This document shows positions 43,784-52,826 of a stretch of 64,000 bases of DNA, piece by piece. The notes below the pieces were generated by a model. That model worked only from the letters and a program-made list of their open reading frames with translations. It was not told the origin of the DNA and did not search any database. Numbering within the stretch: the first letter of the stretch is position 1; each line of letters starts with the position of its first letter. Origin of the DNA: an uncultured Bacteroidota bacterium. GTDB taxonomy: Bacteria; Bacteroidota; Bacteroidia; Chitinophagales; Chitinophagaceae. The DNA lies in contig CAIVKC010000041.1 of assembly GCA_903906365.1 (NCBI GenBank), positions 124,001 through 188,000 on the forward strand, given 5' to 3'. The position numbers and the translations under genes are program-made.

Positions 43784-44407
43784 ATGTTTGAAGTCCTAAA
43801 CAGTTACCTGTTCCAGCATCAAAGTATCAGCATTCCCGGCCTGGGCACCATATTCCTGGAGCGTCAGCCGGCGGGCGCCGATATCGGCAGCAAGAACCTG
43901 CTGCCCCCTGCCTACCGGTTTCGTTTTGATAAATACTTTGATGCCCCGGATAAGGACTTCTTTTCCTTTTTGGCAGCCGAAAGAAATATACCTGATTACG
44001 AAGCCATCAAATGGTACAGCGAGTTCTCTTTTGACCTGCGCAATAAGATCAGGCAGGAAGAACGGGTGCCCTGGGATGATGTGGGGGTGCTTGCCAAGGA
44101 TGCCGATGGAAATATCATTTTTGAATCCACCAGCACTACGCCGCTTTTTTTAAGGCCTGTTCCTGCCAGGATGGTGGTGAGAAAGGATATTCAGCATAAC
44201 CTGCTGGTGGGTGACCGTGAAACCACCAATTACAGGATGAACGAGCTGCTTCATGCCGAGCGGGAAGCCCCCAGGAAGGAGACCTGGTGGATCTATGCAC
44301 TGGTTTTTTCATTGCTGGCCTTGGGAATTCTATTGTACCATTTTTATGCCAATCAGTGGCAGGCAGCTTCCCTGGGTAACCAGCAAAAACTGGAACTCCT
44401 TAAATGA
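43784..44407 (+). CDS. HU-CCDC81-like protein with single membrane helix
   Basis: The protein has 207 residues. The N-terminal half resembles the tandem HU-like fold of the CCDC81/HU family of Bacteroidota (LNSYLFQHQSISIPGLGTIFLERQPA, then FSFDLRNKIRQEERVPWDDVGVL). A single transmembrane helix lies at about residues 166-187 (WWIYALVFSLLALGILLYHF). Related proteins usually continue into a periplasmic SPOR domain; here only about 20 residues follow the helix and no SPOR domain is present. It lies downstream of the barrel gene (105 bases) and ahead of the methyltransferase. Confidence 0.75.
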   Translation: MFEVLNSYLFQHQSISIPGLGTIFLERQPAGADIGSKNLLPPAYRFRFDKYFDAPDKDFFSFLAAERNIPDYEAIKWYSEFSFDLRNKIRQEERVPWDDVGVLAKDADGNIIFESTSTTPLFLRPVPARMVVRKDIQHNLLVGDRETTNYRMNELLHAEREAPRKETWWIYALVFSLLALGILLYHFYANQWQAASLGNQQKLELLK

Positions 44408-44455
44408 GGGCCTTCTTTTCCCAAACGGATTTTCTTTCCTTTCTTTGCACTCCAG

Positions 44456-45358
44456 ATGATGAAGCAAGATTCAAGCATACATTTTGAAACATGCCCGGCT
44501 TGTGGCTCGGGTCGCATCCATGAAGTACTGTCGGCCAGGGACCATACCGTATCCGGGGAGGTCTTTGAGATCTGGCAATGTGACGAATGCACCCTTCGTT
44601 TCACCCAGGACATTCCGGGGCCCGGTGACATCGGCCCCTATTACCAGTCGGCGGACTATATATCACATACCAACAGTAACAGGGGGCTGATCAACCGCCT
44701 CTACCATATTGTCCGAAAACTAACCCTCGGCGATAAAAGAAGGCTTATCCAGTCAGCATCCGGCCTTAAAAACGGCAAACTGCTGGACATTGGCGCGGGA
44801 ACCGGTTTTTTTGTACAGCATATGCAGCGGGCCGGATGGCAGACTACCGGACTGGAACCGGACGAAACTACCCGCCAGCGGGCAGCGTCCCTGCATAAAA
44901 CCAATCTGCTGGATACGGAAGCCTTCTACCATATGCCCGCCGAATCATTTGACGTCATTACCATGTGGCATGTGCTTGAACATGTGCATGACCTGCATCC
45001 TTACCTGGACCAGCTTAAAAAAGTCCTGACGCCGGGGGGTAAGATTTTTATCGCCGTACCCAACTATACGTCCTACGATGCGCGCGTTTACAAGGGTTTT
45101 TGGGCAGCCTATGACGTGCCCAGGCATCTCTACCATTTTTCCCCCGAATCCATACGCAGGCTTTTTGGCAAACACGCCCTTCAGGTGCAGTCCATCAGAA
45201 GCATGCGTTATGATAGTTTTTATATCAGTTTCCTGAGTGAAAAATACAGGCAGGGCAGTTCCGTCAAAGGGTTCTTTGTGGCCCTGCTGAGCAATATGAA
45301 GGCCTTCATCAATAAGGAGCACTGCAGTTCGGTGATCTATATCATTTCCAATCCTTAA
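44456..45358 (+). CDS. Class I SAM-dependent methyltransferase with N-terminal zinc ribbon
   Basis: The protein has 300 residues. A Cys4 ribbon at the N-terminus (Cys13, Cys16, Cys42, Cys45) precedes the SAM-binding motif LLDIGAGTGFF (109-119). The SAM-dependent fold continues with ITMWHVLEHVHD and FIAVPNYTSYDARVYKG. This layout (ribbon plus Methyltransf_11/12-like domain, then HLYHFSPESIRRLF) is typical of methyltransferases acting on sugars or other small molecules in glycan clusters, but no such cluster is here. Convergent with the glutaminyl cyclase gene, nine bases between stops. Confidence 0.87.
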   Translation: MMKQDSSIHFETCPACGSGRIHEVLSARDHTVSGEVFEIWQCDECTLRFTQDIPGPGDIGPYYQSADYISHTNSNRGLINRLYHIVRKLTLGDKRRLIQSASGLKNGKLLDIGAGTGFFVQHMQRAGWQTTGLEPDETTRQRAASLHKTNLLDTEAFYHMPAESFDVITMWHVLEHVHDLHPYLDQLKKVLTPGGKIFIAVPNYTSYDARVYKGFWAAYDVPRHLYHFSPESIRRLFGKHALQVQSIRSMRYDSFYISFLSEKYRQGSSVKGFFVALLSNMKAFINKEHCSSVIYIISNP

Positions 45359-45367
45359 TGATCAGGA

Positions 45368-46195
45368 TTAGTTACTGAAACGAATCTGGTAAATATTGGG
45401 CCAGAGCTTCCCGGTTACGTAGATGTTTTTGGTGACCGAATCGTAGGCAATCCCGTTGAACCATTCACTGGCCGGGTATTTGTTTTTTGCTTCCTGGTCC
45501 AGGGACGTGAAGTCCAGCTTACCCACTACTCTTCCACTGGCCGTATCAATCTTTATGATGTTATTGGTCATGTATACATTGGTATACAGATACCCGTTGA
45601 TCAGTTCCGGTTCGTTGATGTTGCTGACCGGCCCGTTGTTGTCGGCGACACCCAGGATCCTCACTATTTTGAAAGTGTTGGGATCCAGGTAGGTGATATT
45701 ACTGGTCCCGTCCGTCATGATCAGGCTCCTGCCGTCGGTTGTCATGCCCCAACCTTCAGCGCTGGGAAAAGTAAATTCACCCAGTTTCTTAAAGGTCTTT
45801 GCGTCGTATATGAATCCGATCTTGGTACGGTAGGTCAGCTGGTATACCCTGTCGTTCAGAAATACGATCCCTTCGCCGAAATATTTCTTCCTGTCCAGTT
45901 CAACCTTCGTCTGTATCTTACCGGTCTTCATGTCCACCACACCAAACAGGGACCTTGTTCCCGAATAATTGGAGTCATAGCCCGTACTTTCATACAACTG
46001 GCCGTCATGGACCAGCAGGCCCTCCGTATAGGAGGTCGTGTCGTGCGGAAAGGCATTGACCACACTGTAGTTGATGGCAACCGGCAGGTTGTTGACGGTG
46101 GCAGGACTTCCGGCGGTGGCATCCGGCGATGGCTCCGTGTTATTACAGGCCGACAGCAGTGTAATCAGAAACAGTAGGGGAAGGTATTTACGCAT
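45368..46195 (-). CDS. Lipoprotein glutaminyl-peptide cyclotransferase
   Basis: This 275-residue lipoprotein has a lipobox ending LLSAC (Cys17). The rest is the bacterial or plant-type glutamine cyclotransferase beta-propeller: FPHDTTSYTEGLLVHDGQLYESTG, YFGEGIVFLNDRVYQLTY, GWGMTTDGRSLIMTDGTSNI, INEPELINGYLYTNVY and EWFNGIAYDSVTKNIYVTGK. The enzyme turns N-terminal Gln into pyroglutamate. In Bacteroidota, exported proteins often begin with Gln after signal cleavage, and such cyclases act on them in the periplasm. A -7 box lies at 46213-46220. Confidence 0.92.
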   Translation of the reverse strand: MRKYLPLLFLITLLSACNNTEPSPDATAGSPATVNNLPVAINYSVVNAFPHDTTSYTEGLLVHDGQLYESTGYDSNYSGTRSLFGVVDMKTGKIQTKVELDRKKYFGEGIVFLNDRVYQLTYRTKIGFIYDAKTFKKLGEFTFPSAEGWGMTTDGRSLIMTDGTSNITYLDPNTFKIVRILGVADNNGPVSNINEPELINGYLYTNVYMTNNIIKIDTASGRVVGKLDFTSLDQEAKNKYPASEWFNGIAYDSVTKNIYVTGKLWPNIYQIRFSN

Positions 46196-46614
46196 AATGT
46201 TGGGATCGTGCGCAAAAATAAGATTCAGAATGCTGATAATCCGGCAGTTCCAATATAAAAATTTTGCTAAATATTTTGAAATGTGGAAAAAAAAAGCAAG
46301 CTTTACGGTGCTTATCGTCTGAATACTGCCTTTATCTTACATCTCTGCAGATGCTTCTTATTGGTATTATTCTCCGACAAATTCATCCTTTACTCACTAC
46401 CTGAACCCGCCAATTCCTATCATCAGCCATACCAAAATCCAAAGGCATTAGGTCCTTATTGGCATCTGCCTGTGATATCCTCACTTTTTCGTTTTACAGT
46501 CATCCTGCCATGATGCTGTCTCCAATACCTGTATAAAGCCCCCATAAACTGTTCCACATTCCTGCAGATTCACAGGTCCAAATCTCTGAAGCTCCGGCCT
46601 CAAAAAGAAATAGC
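46196..46614. promoter_or_regulatory. 419-base divergent intergenic region
   Basis: This region lies between the divergently transcribed cyclase and metalloprotease genes. On the minus strand TATTTTTG (46213-46220) matches TAnnTTTG exactly and sits 17 bases before the cyclase ATG. The rest, including the side next to the metalloprotease, shows only short open frames without signal or domain. No RNA gene was recognised. Confidence 0.45.
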
Positions 46615-47889
46615 ATGAAAAGAACTGTACTTTTCCAGATATTGGTGCTTACCCAGCTGGCAGTTTGCGCGCAAAGGGACTGCCGGACGGCAGAATACCG
46701 CACGCAGATCATGGACAAATACCCCGGGGTGGCCCAGCGGGCGGCAGCCATCGAGGCTTTCACAAAATCCCTGGGTCAGGCGCGTAATTACATCACCAAT
46801 GGTACATCAGCGGTAGGGGTCTCCAGCGGACCGATCATGATCCCGGTAGTGGTGCATGTCCTCTATAACAATTCCTCTCAGAACATAAGCGATGCGCAGG
46901 TGCATGCCCAAATTGACATACTCAACCAGGACTATCAGCGTCTCAATGCAGATACTGTCAAAACCGCGCCGGAATTCAGGCCGGTGGCGGCTTCCTGCGG
47001 ATTCCGTTTCGAACTGGCCAGGATTGATACCCTGGGATATGCCACCACAGGCATCGTGCGCCGTCATACAGGTATCAGCGCTTTTGACATAAATGACCAT
47101 ATCAAGTTTTCCTCCATGGGCGGAGATGACGCCTGGGACCGGGACCGGTATCTCAATATATGGGTTGGTAACCTGACCGGAGGCATACTGGGCTATTCCA
47201 GCGTGGTGGGCGGCCCCTCCGCCAATGATGGGGTGGTGATTGCTTATACTGCTTTTGGAACCGGAGGCACGTCCCAGGCACCCTTCAATAAGGGAAGGAC
47301 TGCCACCCATGAAATCGGACACTGGCTCAATCTGATTCATACCTGGGGCGACAGCGACTGTGGGGATGACCTTGTCAGTGATACACCACCCCAGCAGACC
47401 TCTGACCGGGGCTGCCCAAGCGGCGTAGTGCTGAGCTGCAACAACGCTCCCCTGGGTAATATGTACGCCAACTTCATGGACTTTACCAACGACGAATGCA
47501 TGAACCTTTTCACTGCCGGGCAGCGCGACAGAATGCAGGCCCTATTTGCGCCGGGCGGAGAGCGTTACCCCCTGCTTTCCTCCAATGTCCTGACGGCCAC
47601 GCCCCTGGCCAGTCCCACTTCCGCCACAGTGCAGTCCGACACGGGCGGGGACCCGGTCCTGGTTCTCTATCCCAATCCGGCCACCAGCCAGGTGACCGTC
47701 AGGCTGACCGGATCAACGGTCCTGGGCACTTCAGTCGAAATATACAACCAGGTAGGCCTAAAAGTGATGACAGCCTCCCTAACCCAGGAGACCACGGATC
47801 TCAATATTTCCTCGTTAACCAGGGGGATCTATTTTCTGAAAGTGTCTGACGGTAAAAGCGGCCATGTTTCCCGGTTCCTAAAAATGTAG
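46615..47889 (+). CDS. Secreted M43-type (pappalysin-like) zinc metalloprotease with T9SS sorting domain
   Basis: The protein has 424 residues: signal peptide (MKRTVLFQILVLTQLAVCAQ), a pre-region, and a catalytic domain with the zinc motif HEIGHWLNLIH (His232, Glu233, His236, His242), followed by NFMDFTNDECMNLFTAGQ with the Met-turn. The C-terminal part (about 345-424) is a type IX secretion sorting domain: LVLYPNPATSQVTVRL, VEIYNQVGLKVMTASL, and the end IYFLKVSDGKSGHVSRFLKM. It is therefore exported across the outer membrane by the T9SS. This is the strongest Bacteroidota marker in the window. Confidence 0.93.
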   Translation: MKRTVLFQILVLTQLAVCAQRDCRTAEYRTQIMDKYPGVAQRAAAIEAFTKSLGQARNYITNGTSAVGVSSGPIMIPVVVHVLYNNSSQNISDAQVHAQIDILNQDYQRLNADTVKTAPEFRPVAASCGFRFELARIDTLGYATTGIVRRHTGISAFDINDHIKFSSMGGDDAWDRDRYLNIWVGNLTGGILGYSSVVGGPSANDGVVIAYTAFGTGGTSQAPFNKGRTATHEIGHWLNLIHTWGDSDCGDDLVSDTPPQQTSDRGCPSGVVLSCNNAPLGNMYANFMDFTNDECMNLFTAGQRDRMQALFAPGGERYPLLSSNVLTATPLASPTSATVQSDTGGDPVLVLYPNPATSQVTVRLTGSTVLGTSVEIYNQVGLKVMTASLTQETTDLNISSLTRGIYFLKVSDGKSGHVSRFLKM

Positions 47890-47906
47890 GGAGGGACAGC
47901 TGGCTA

Positions 47907-49046
47907 TCAGGCATCCAGCATCATCCTGGCCATTTTCTCCGCCACCCAGGGGGCCAGGGCCACACCCATGCCTCCCATTCTCACCGCGCAGAATACCTGG
48001 TCTGAGACCTGTTTTACAACCGGCATTTTTTCAGGGCCCATTCCCATCACCCCGCTCCAGCGGTAGTCAATGGTAAAATCACCTGCAGGCCGGATCACTT
48101 CGCGCAGGAATCTTTCGAGTTCCTGCTGGATGGTATCGGTCAGCAGGAGCGATTCGGTTTTTTCTTCTTCAAAAGCCCTGTTACGTGCACCGCCGAGCAG
48201 CACGCGTTTACCCAGGTTGCGGAAATAATAAAATCCTTCATCGTAATGAAAGGCACCGCTGAATTTCAGGTTGTCCACCGGGGAAGTGACCAGCACCTGT
48301 CCCCTGGCCGGCTCAATGTCCAGTTCGGGCAACAGCTGCCTGGCAAAGGCATTGGTGCATACCAGCAGACGGCCCGCCTGCAGGGTGAAATCATGATTGG
48401 TCTGCAGTTCGACCCTTCCGTTCACGGTTTCAAACTGCTTTATTTCGATACCGTTCAGTACGGTTACCCCCATGGATTGCACCAGCCTGAGCAGGGCCTG
48501 GCAGAGTTTGCCGGAATGCAGCTGACCTTCCAGCCTGTTTTGGATCAGGTGCCTTGTGGAACCAAAACCGAACCGGGTGATCAGGTGGTCATCCAGGAAG
48601 AAGGCTTTTTCCTTTTTGATGACAGGCTTCAGCTTATGGTTGAGCCAGTCTATATTGCTGCGCAGGACATTAATGTCCATGTCCTGGGCCTCTGATATCA
48701 GTTCATAGCCCCCGGATTCCTCAAAGGCGATCTCTTTGTCTGAGAATACTTTCCGAATTCTTTTCAATCCCCTGTAGCGCATTTCCACCAGGTCGATCAT
48801 CTTATCCTCTCCCATCTTGAGGGTATCGGCAATGAGTTCGGTCACTGAACCAAAACAGGCAAAGCCCGCATTGCGTGTGCTGGCTCCGGTCGGAATGATC
48901 CCCCTGTCCACGATGGCAATGGATAATTTCGGATTCGATTTTTTCAGGTAATAGGCACACCACAGGCCAACCACCCCGCTCCCGGCGATGAGGACGTCTT
49001 TGGGTGCAAAAAAGCTTTCTTTTTCCCAGATTGATATATGTGCCAT
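47907..49046 (-). CDS. FAD-dependent oxidoreductase of the D-amino acid oxidase family
   Basis: The protein has 379 residues. The FAD-binding motif is GSGVVGLWCAYYL (residues 22-34), followed by IVDRGIIPTGASTRNAGFACFG, typical of glycine oxidase/sarcosine oxidase-like enzymes. The C-terminal part contains YRWSGVMGMGPEKMPVV and VRMGGMGVALAPWVAEKMARM. It probably oxidises a secondary or primary amine of an amino acid in the cytoplasm. It is convergent with the metalloprotease gene (17 bases between them). The substrate is unknown. Confidence 0.88.
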   Translation of the reverse strand: MAHISIWEKESFFAPKDVLIAGSGVVGLWCAYYLKKSNPKLSIAIVDRGIIPTGASTRNAGFACFGSVTELIADTLKMGEDKMIDLVEMRYRGLKRIRKVFSDKEIAFEESGGYELISEAQDMDINVLRSNIDWLNHKLKPVIKKEKAFFLDDHLITRFGFGSTRHLIQNRLEGQLHSGKLCQALLRLVQSMGVTVLNGIEIKQFETVNGRVELQTNHDFTLQAGRLLVCTNAFARQLLPELDIEPARGQVLVTSPVDNLKFSGAFHYDEGFYYFRNLGKRVLLGGARNRAFEEEKTESLLLTDTIQQELERFLREVIRPAGDFTIDYRWSGVMGMGPEKMPVVKQVSDQVFCAVRMGGMGVALAPWVAEKMARMMLDA

Positions 49047-49106
49047 GATACTAGGAGATTATAATTTACCGGAAAGTTAAGAAGAATTCAGCATGGCCCT
49101 CCGGCT

Positions 49107-50777
49107 TTAGGGGCCGGTCCTGTTTGCAAAAACGGGCAGCAGTTCCTGGCTGAGCTCACGGGCCTGCCGGGTGATTTCAGGCGGGAAATGGCAGATTTCC
49201 AGTATCCGGATGGCGTTGCGGGTAGTCAGGGGTCCCGGCTTGAGCCTGTGGTCAAAAAGGAGTTCGCTATCCTGGATGGTCTCGGAGAAATGATAGAGAT
49301 CGTACTGGTTTTGCAGCAAAGCGGATAGCTCAAGATCATGGGTGGCAACCAGGACGATGTGGTTGTCCTGGTTAAGGTATTTCAGGATGGCCATGCCGGC
49401 AGCCAGCCTTTCAATGGCATTGGTACCCTTAAAGACCTCGTCGAGAATAAACAGATGCTGGCAGCCGTTGCCTATCTGGCCGATGAGGTTAGCCATGACA
49501 TTTACTTCCTCAAAATAATAACTCTTGCCTTCCTCCATGGAATCATCTATGCGGATGGAAGAGAATACTTTCAGAAAAGGGGTAAGGAAGGATTGGGCAA
49601 AACAGGTATAAATGGTTTGGGCCAGCAGGCTGTTTACGGCCATTGCGCGGATAAAAGTGGTCTTGCCCGACATATTGGAACCGGTGATGAGGATGCTTCG
49701 ATCCTGGATGCGGATGGAATTAGACTGGCAGTTTTCAATGAGGGGGTGAAACTGGTCCACGGCTTCCATTTTTTTGTCAGCAGCTGTGAACCGGGGTTTG
49801 CAAAAAGGCTTGCCGCCAGCCCTGAGTGAAGCGATGGACAGGGAGGTATCAAAGAATCCTATAAAGCAAAACAATCTGTCAATATCCCCTTTTTTTTGCT
49901 CTAGGTCGCTGACCAGCCGGTGGAAGGTATGAACATCCAGCAGGAAAAAAGCCTTGATGATTTCTATGAAAAACCAGGCCACCTGTCCCAGGTCATCGCC
50001 TCCGCTCTGGCCAAAACGAAGCAGGCTGAATTTTTTCTGGAAACCCCGGAGGGCCGCCAGGCTTTGGCGCAGCTCCCCACTGTCGGGGGCGCCCGGGATT
50101 TGCTTTTCACGGATCTTTGAAGCAACCCGTATGAGCTGATCGAGCATAGGAAAGGACCGCAGGAAAGGAAAAATGGCCTGCTTGTTGCGGAAATGGAGGA
50201 ACAGGTTCAGGGCAAAAGGCAGCATCAGCCAGATGAGCAGTACAGGGTAAAAAGGGCTGAGCAGCAGCATCAGGAATACCCCCAGGGAATCGGCCAGGTA
50301 CCAGATCATCCAGGGGGGACGGGGCAGGGGCTTTTCATCGAGCAGTCCGGCAATATAATAGGCATCGGATGAGGAAAGCCGGTGCAGTTCCAGCTGGACC
50401 CACTCGCGCATAGCGGCTTCCCGGAGAAAATAATCAGCCATCCTGTCCCTGGTCAGTAGTTTCTCCGGGTCATCGATGGGTTTTTGGAGGAGGTTAAAAA
50501 AGTATTGTTCTCCCGGCCTGCTGGTGGTATGGTCCAGCAGGGCGAACAAAGCCTGGAAGTCCAGGTCCTGCATGGTTTGGCCTGTTAAACGGTGAAAGCA
50601 GGGTTTCTGGTCTATGGCGGCGTATGCGCCGGTCATCAGGGGGTAGACGCCTTCATCTTTGGGCTTTCCCCAGCGGGATTTCAGCAAGGCCTTTTTTTTA
50701 GCGGTATTTTTTCTGGCAAACAGCCCGGTGAGCAGATACAGGAGCGCTGTTGCTAAAATGGCGAGGTAGATGCCCAT
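49107..50777 (-). CDS. Membrane-anchored MutS-like ATPase
   Basis: The protein has 556 residues from the ATG at 50777; a TTG at 50801 would add eight residues. The N-terminus is a membrane helix (MGIYLAILATALLYLLTGLF), and a second hydrophobic block at about 165-210 (LADSLGVFLMLLLSPFYPVL...FALNLFL) suggests two more helices. The C-terminal third is the MutS domain V ATPase: Walker A GSNMSGKTTFIR, Walker B HLFILDEVFKGTN, and VATHDLELSALL. There are no mismatch-recognition domains, so a role in mismatch repair is not implied. Related membrane MutS-like proteins occur across Bacteroidota with unknown function. Confidence 0.85.
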   Translation of the reverse strand: MGIYLAILATALLYLLTGLFARKNTAKKKALLKSRWGKPKDEGVYPLMTGAYAAIDQKPCFHRLTGQTMQDLDFQALFALLDHTTSRPGEQYFFNLLQKPIDDPEKLLTRDRMADYFLREAAMREWVQLELHRLSSSDAYYIAGLLDEKPLPRPPWMIWYLADSLGVFLMLLLSPFYPVLLIWLMLPFALNLFLHFRNKQAIFPFLRSFPMLDQLIRVASKIREKQIPGAPDSGELRQSLAALRGFQKKFSLLRFGQSGGDDLGQVAWFFIEIIKAFFLLDVHTFHRLVSDLEQKKGDIDRLFCFIGFFDTSLSIASLRAGGKPFCKPRFTAADKKMEAVDQFHPLIENCQSNSIRIQDRSILITGSNMSGKTTFIRAMAVNSLLAQTIYTCFAQSFLTPFLKVFSSIRIDDSMEEGKSYYFEEVNVMANLIGQIGNGCQHLFILDEVFKGTNAIERLAAGMAILKYLNQDNHIVLVATHDLELSALLQNQYDLYHFSETIQDSELLFDHRLKPGPLTTRNAIRILEICHFPPEITRQARELSQELLPVFANRTGP

Positions 50778-50867
50778 GGGGATTTCATTTTCTTCCGGCA
50801 ATCTAGGGAAAATCCACCGGATTGTGCCTGCTCAGCAGGTAGGCATCGCTGCTAGTAGGGGAGGAAT

Positions 50868-50900
50868 AGCAAAGGGGATATGAACCATATCCCCTTTGCT
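50868..50900 (-). terminator. Strong hairpin downstream of lpdA
   Basis: A perfect 14-bp stem (50868-50881 paired with 50887-50900) with a 5-base loop lies 16 bases after the lpdA stop on the minus strand. It lacks a long T tract, so it may act as a Rho-assisted terminator or an mRNA 3'-end stabiliser. Confidence 0.65.
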
Positions 50901-50916
50901 AATATTTATTGAAAAC

Positions 50917-52320
50917 TTATAAATGGATGGCTTCCCCGTAGGCTACTTCGATCGCGTCTTTCACACTTTCGGAAATGGTGGGATGCGGATGAATGCTGTT
51001 GAGCACTTCCTGGTAGGTGGTTTCCAGTTTCCGGCCGAGCACCGTTTCAATGATGATCTCCGTTACATTGTAGCCAATCATATGTGTACCCAGCCATTCG
51101 CCGTATTTGGCATCGAAAATCACTTTTACGAAACCTTCTGTATGGCCGGCCGCGGAAGCCTTGCCGGAAGCGCTTAAGGGAAACTTACCCACTTTGATTT
51201 CGTAGCCGGCATCCTTTGCCTGTTTTTCAGTCAGTCCTACCGAGGCTATCTCCGGGGTGCAGTAAGTGCAACCGGGTATATTGCCGTAATCAATTCCCTC
51301 GGGCTGATGTGCATATTTTTTTTCGTTGTAACCGATGTTCTCCACGCAGATGATGGCTTCCTTGGATGCCACATGTGCCAGGGCCTGCCCTGGGGCGCAA
51401 TCCCCGATGGCATAGATGCCGGCGACATTGGTCTGGTAGAATTTATCTACGGTGATTTTGCCTTTGTCGGTCTTTATGCCCAGTGCTTCCAGGCCGATAT
51501 TTTCAATATTGGCCGTCACACCAACGGCGCTTAATAGGATATCGGCTTCCAGTACGGTTTCCCCACCCTGGGATTTGACCCGGGCTTTGACGCCGGTGCC
51601 GCTGGTATCCACGCTGGTTACTTCGCTGGAGGTCAGGATGTCAATGCCGTTTTTCTTGTAGATCTTCTCAAGTTCCTTGGAAATATCCTCATCTTCCACT
51701 GGCACGATCCTGGGCAGGAATTCCACAATGGTCACCTTTGCCCCCATGCTGTGGAAAAAATAAGCGAACTCTACGCCGATGGCACCACTGCCCACGATGA
51801 TGATGCTTTTGGGCTGCTGGGGAAGGACCATGGCCTCCCGGTAACCGATCACCTTCTTGCCGTCCTGTTTTAAATTGGGGAGTTCCTTGCTGCGGGCGCC
51901 GGTTGCCACGATGATGTGCTTTCCTTCCACCAGCGTTACTTTTCCGTCGGCCGCAGTGACTTCGATCTGGCCTTTGGCCTTGAGTTTGCCGTAGCCCAGT
52001 ACAACATCAATCTTGTTTTTTCTCATCAGGAACTGAACCCCCTTGCTCATTTTGTCGGCCACACCGCGGCTTCGTTTTATCACGGCAGGAAAATCGGGTG
52101 TACCGCTGGCCTGTATGCCATATTCCAGGGAGTGCTTGATGTCTTCATATACCTGAGCGCTTTTCAGCAAGGCCTTGGTGGGGATGCAACCCCAGTTCAG
52201 GCAGACGCCGCCCAGGCTTTCCTTTTCAATGATTGCGGTTTTAAAACCAAGTTGTGAAGCACGGATAGCTGCTACATATCCGCCGGGTCCACTGCCAAGA
52301 ACGACTACATCGTATGCCAT
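50917..52320 (-). CDS. lpdA: Dihydrolipoyl dehydrogenase (E3)
   Basis: This 467-residue protein matches the family length. It has the FAD motif VLGSGPGGYVAAIRA, the redox disulfide in GGVCLNWGCIPTKALL (Cys40, Cys45), the NAD motif IIVGSGAIGVEFAYFF, the second FAD segment GIYAIGDCAPGQ, and the C-terminal HPHPTISE block with the active-site His and Glu. It reoxidises lipoyl groups of pyruvate, 2-oxoglutarate and branched-chain dehydrogenase complexes and the glycine cleavage system. The E2 gene at 35081 is a possible partner. The gene stands alone with a strong hairpin after its stop. Confidence 0.96.
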   Translation of the reverse strand: MAYDVVVLGSGPGGYVAAIRASQLGFKTAIIEKESLGGVCLNWGCIPTKALLKSAQVYEDIKHSLEYGIQASGTPDFPAVIKRSRGVADKMSKGVQFLMRKNKIDVVLGYGKLKAKGQIEVTAADGKVTLVEGKHIIVATGARSKELPNLKQDGKKVIGYREAMVLPQQPKSIIIVGSGAIGVEFAYFFHSMGAKVTIVEFLPRIVPVEDEDISKELEKIYKKNGIDILTSSEVTSVDTSGTGVKARVKSQGGETVLEADILLSAVGVTANIENIGLEALGIKTDKGKITVDKFYQTNVAGIYAIGDCAPGQALAHVASKEAIICVENIGYNEKKYAHQPEGIDYGNIPGCTYCTPEIASVGLTEKQAKDAGYEIKVGKFPLSASGKASAAGHTEGFVKVIFDAKYGEWLGTHMIGYNVTEIIIETVLGRKLETTYQEVLNSIHPHPTISESVKDAIEVAYGEAIHL

Positions 52321-52801
52321 ATACTTTTAGGATTTTTATTTTCTATAAATGATTGCCCGCCTGCTTACCAGGCCCGGTATGCCAAACCAAAAACCATTAC
52401 CGGGAGGTAACCGCAAACGATGAGCGAAAGTAAATGAAAATCAGCAAACAGCAAAAGAGCCAGGACCTCCGCCCACGGAATGGGGAACCCCCAAATCAGC
52501 GGCCATTGTATCACGGCCGGTCCGGGATCATCTGATTCCGCCGCGGGGTTGCCTGCATTTTTAATCAGCAGTGAAAATGCCCGGCAAGAAGATGTGACCT
52601 GCGTTCCCTTTCCCCCAGCCGCACACCACAGGCCCGGGGAGGATCTCCCGGCCGACCCGTGGCCTGTACAGCGGGTAATCCCAGCCGGGGGGCAGGTCGG
52701 GCAGTTTCCCTGCACAGCCATCCCGATCAGGCCTTTGAAATGGGATCATTCCCTTGAAATTCGGATTGAACCTTTAGTATCAATCAGTTGAGATATAGTT
52801 T
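52321..52801. other. 480-base intergenic stretch with no recognised gene
   Basis: GC-rich sequence between the lpdA start and the bshB1 promoter. Open frames of up to about 118 codons exist on both strands, but they lack domains, signal peptides with supporting context, or clear starts, and they overlap each other. I see no RNA gene. The region must hold the lpdA promoter on the left side. Confidence 0.5.
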
Positions 52802-52809
52802 TACATTTG
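52802..52809 (+). promoter_or_regulatory. -7 box upstream of bshB1
   Basis: TACATTTG matches TAnnTTTG exactly, 17 bases before the bshB1 ATG. No good -33 element is present at the expected distance. Confidence 0.4.
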
Positions 52810-52826
52810 TGGCTACAAACTGAATT

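Noticed and set aside
46283-46513. A 76-codon plus-strand frame in front of the metalloprotease gene
   Set aside because: It starts at a GTG inside an A-rich run and has no domain, so it is not credible as a gene.
52365-52721. A 118-codon minus-strand frame with a hydrophobic C-terminus
   Set aside because: Pro/Gly/Cys-rich start with no family resemblance, overlapped by an open frame on the other strand. I treat the region as intergenic.
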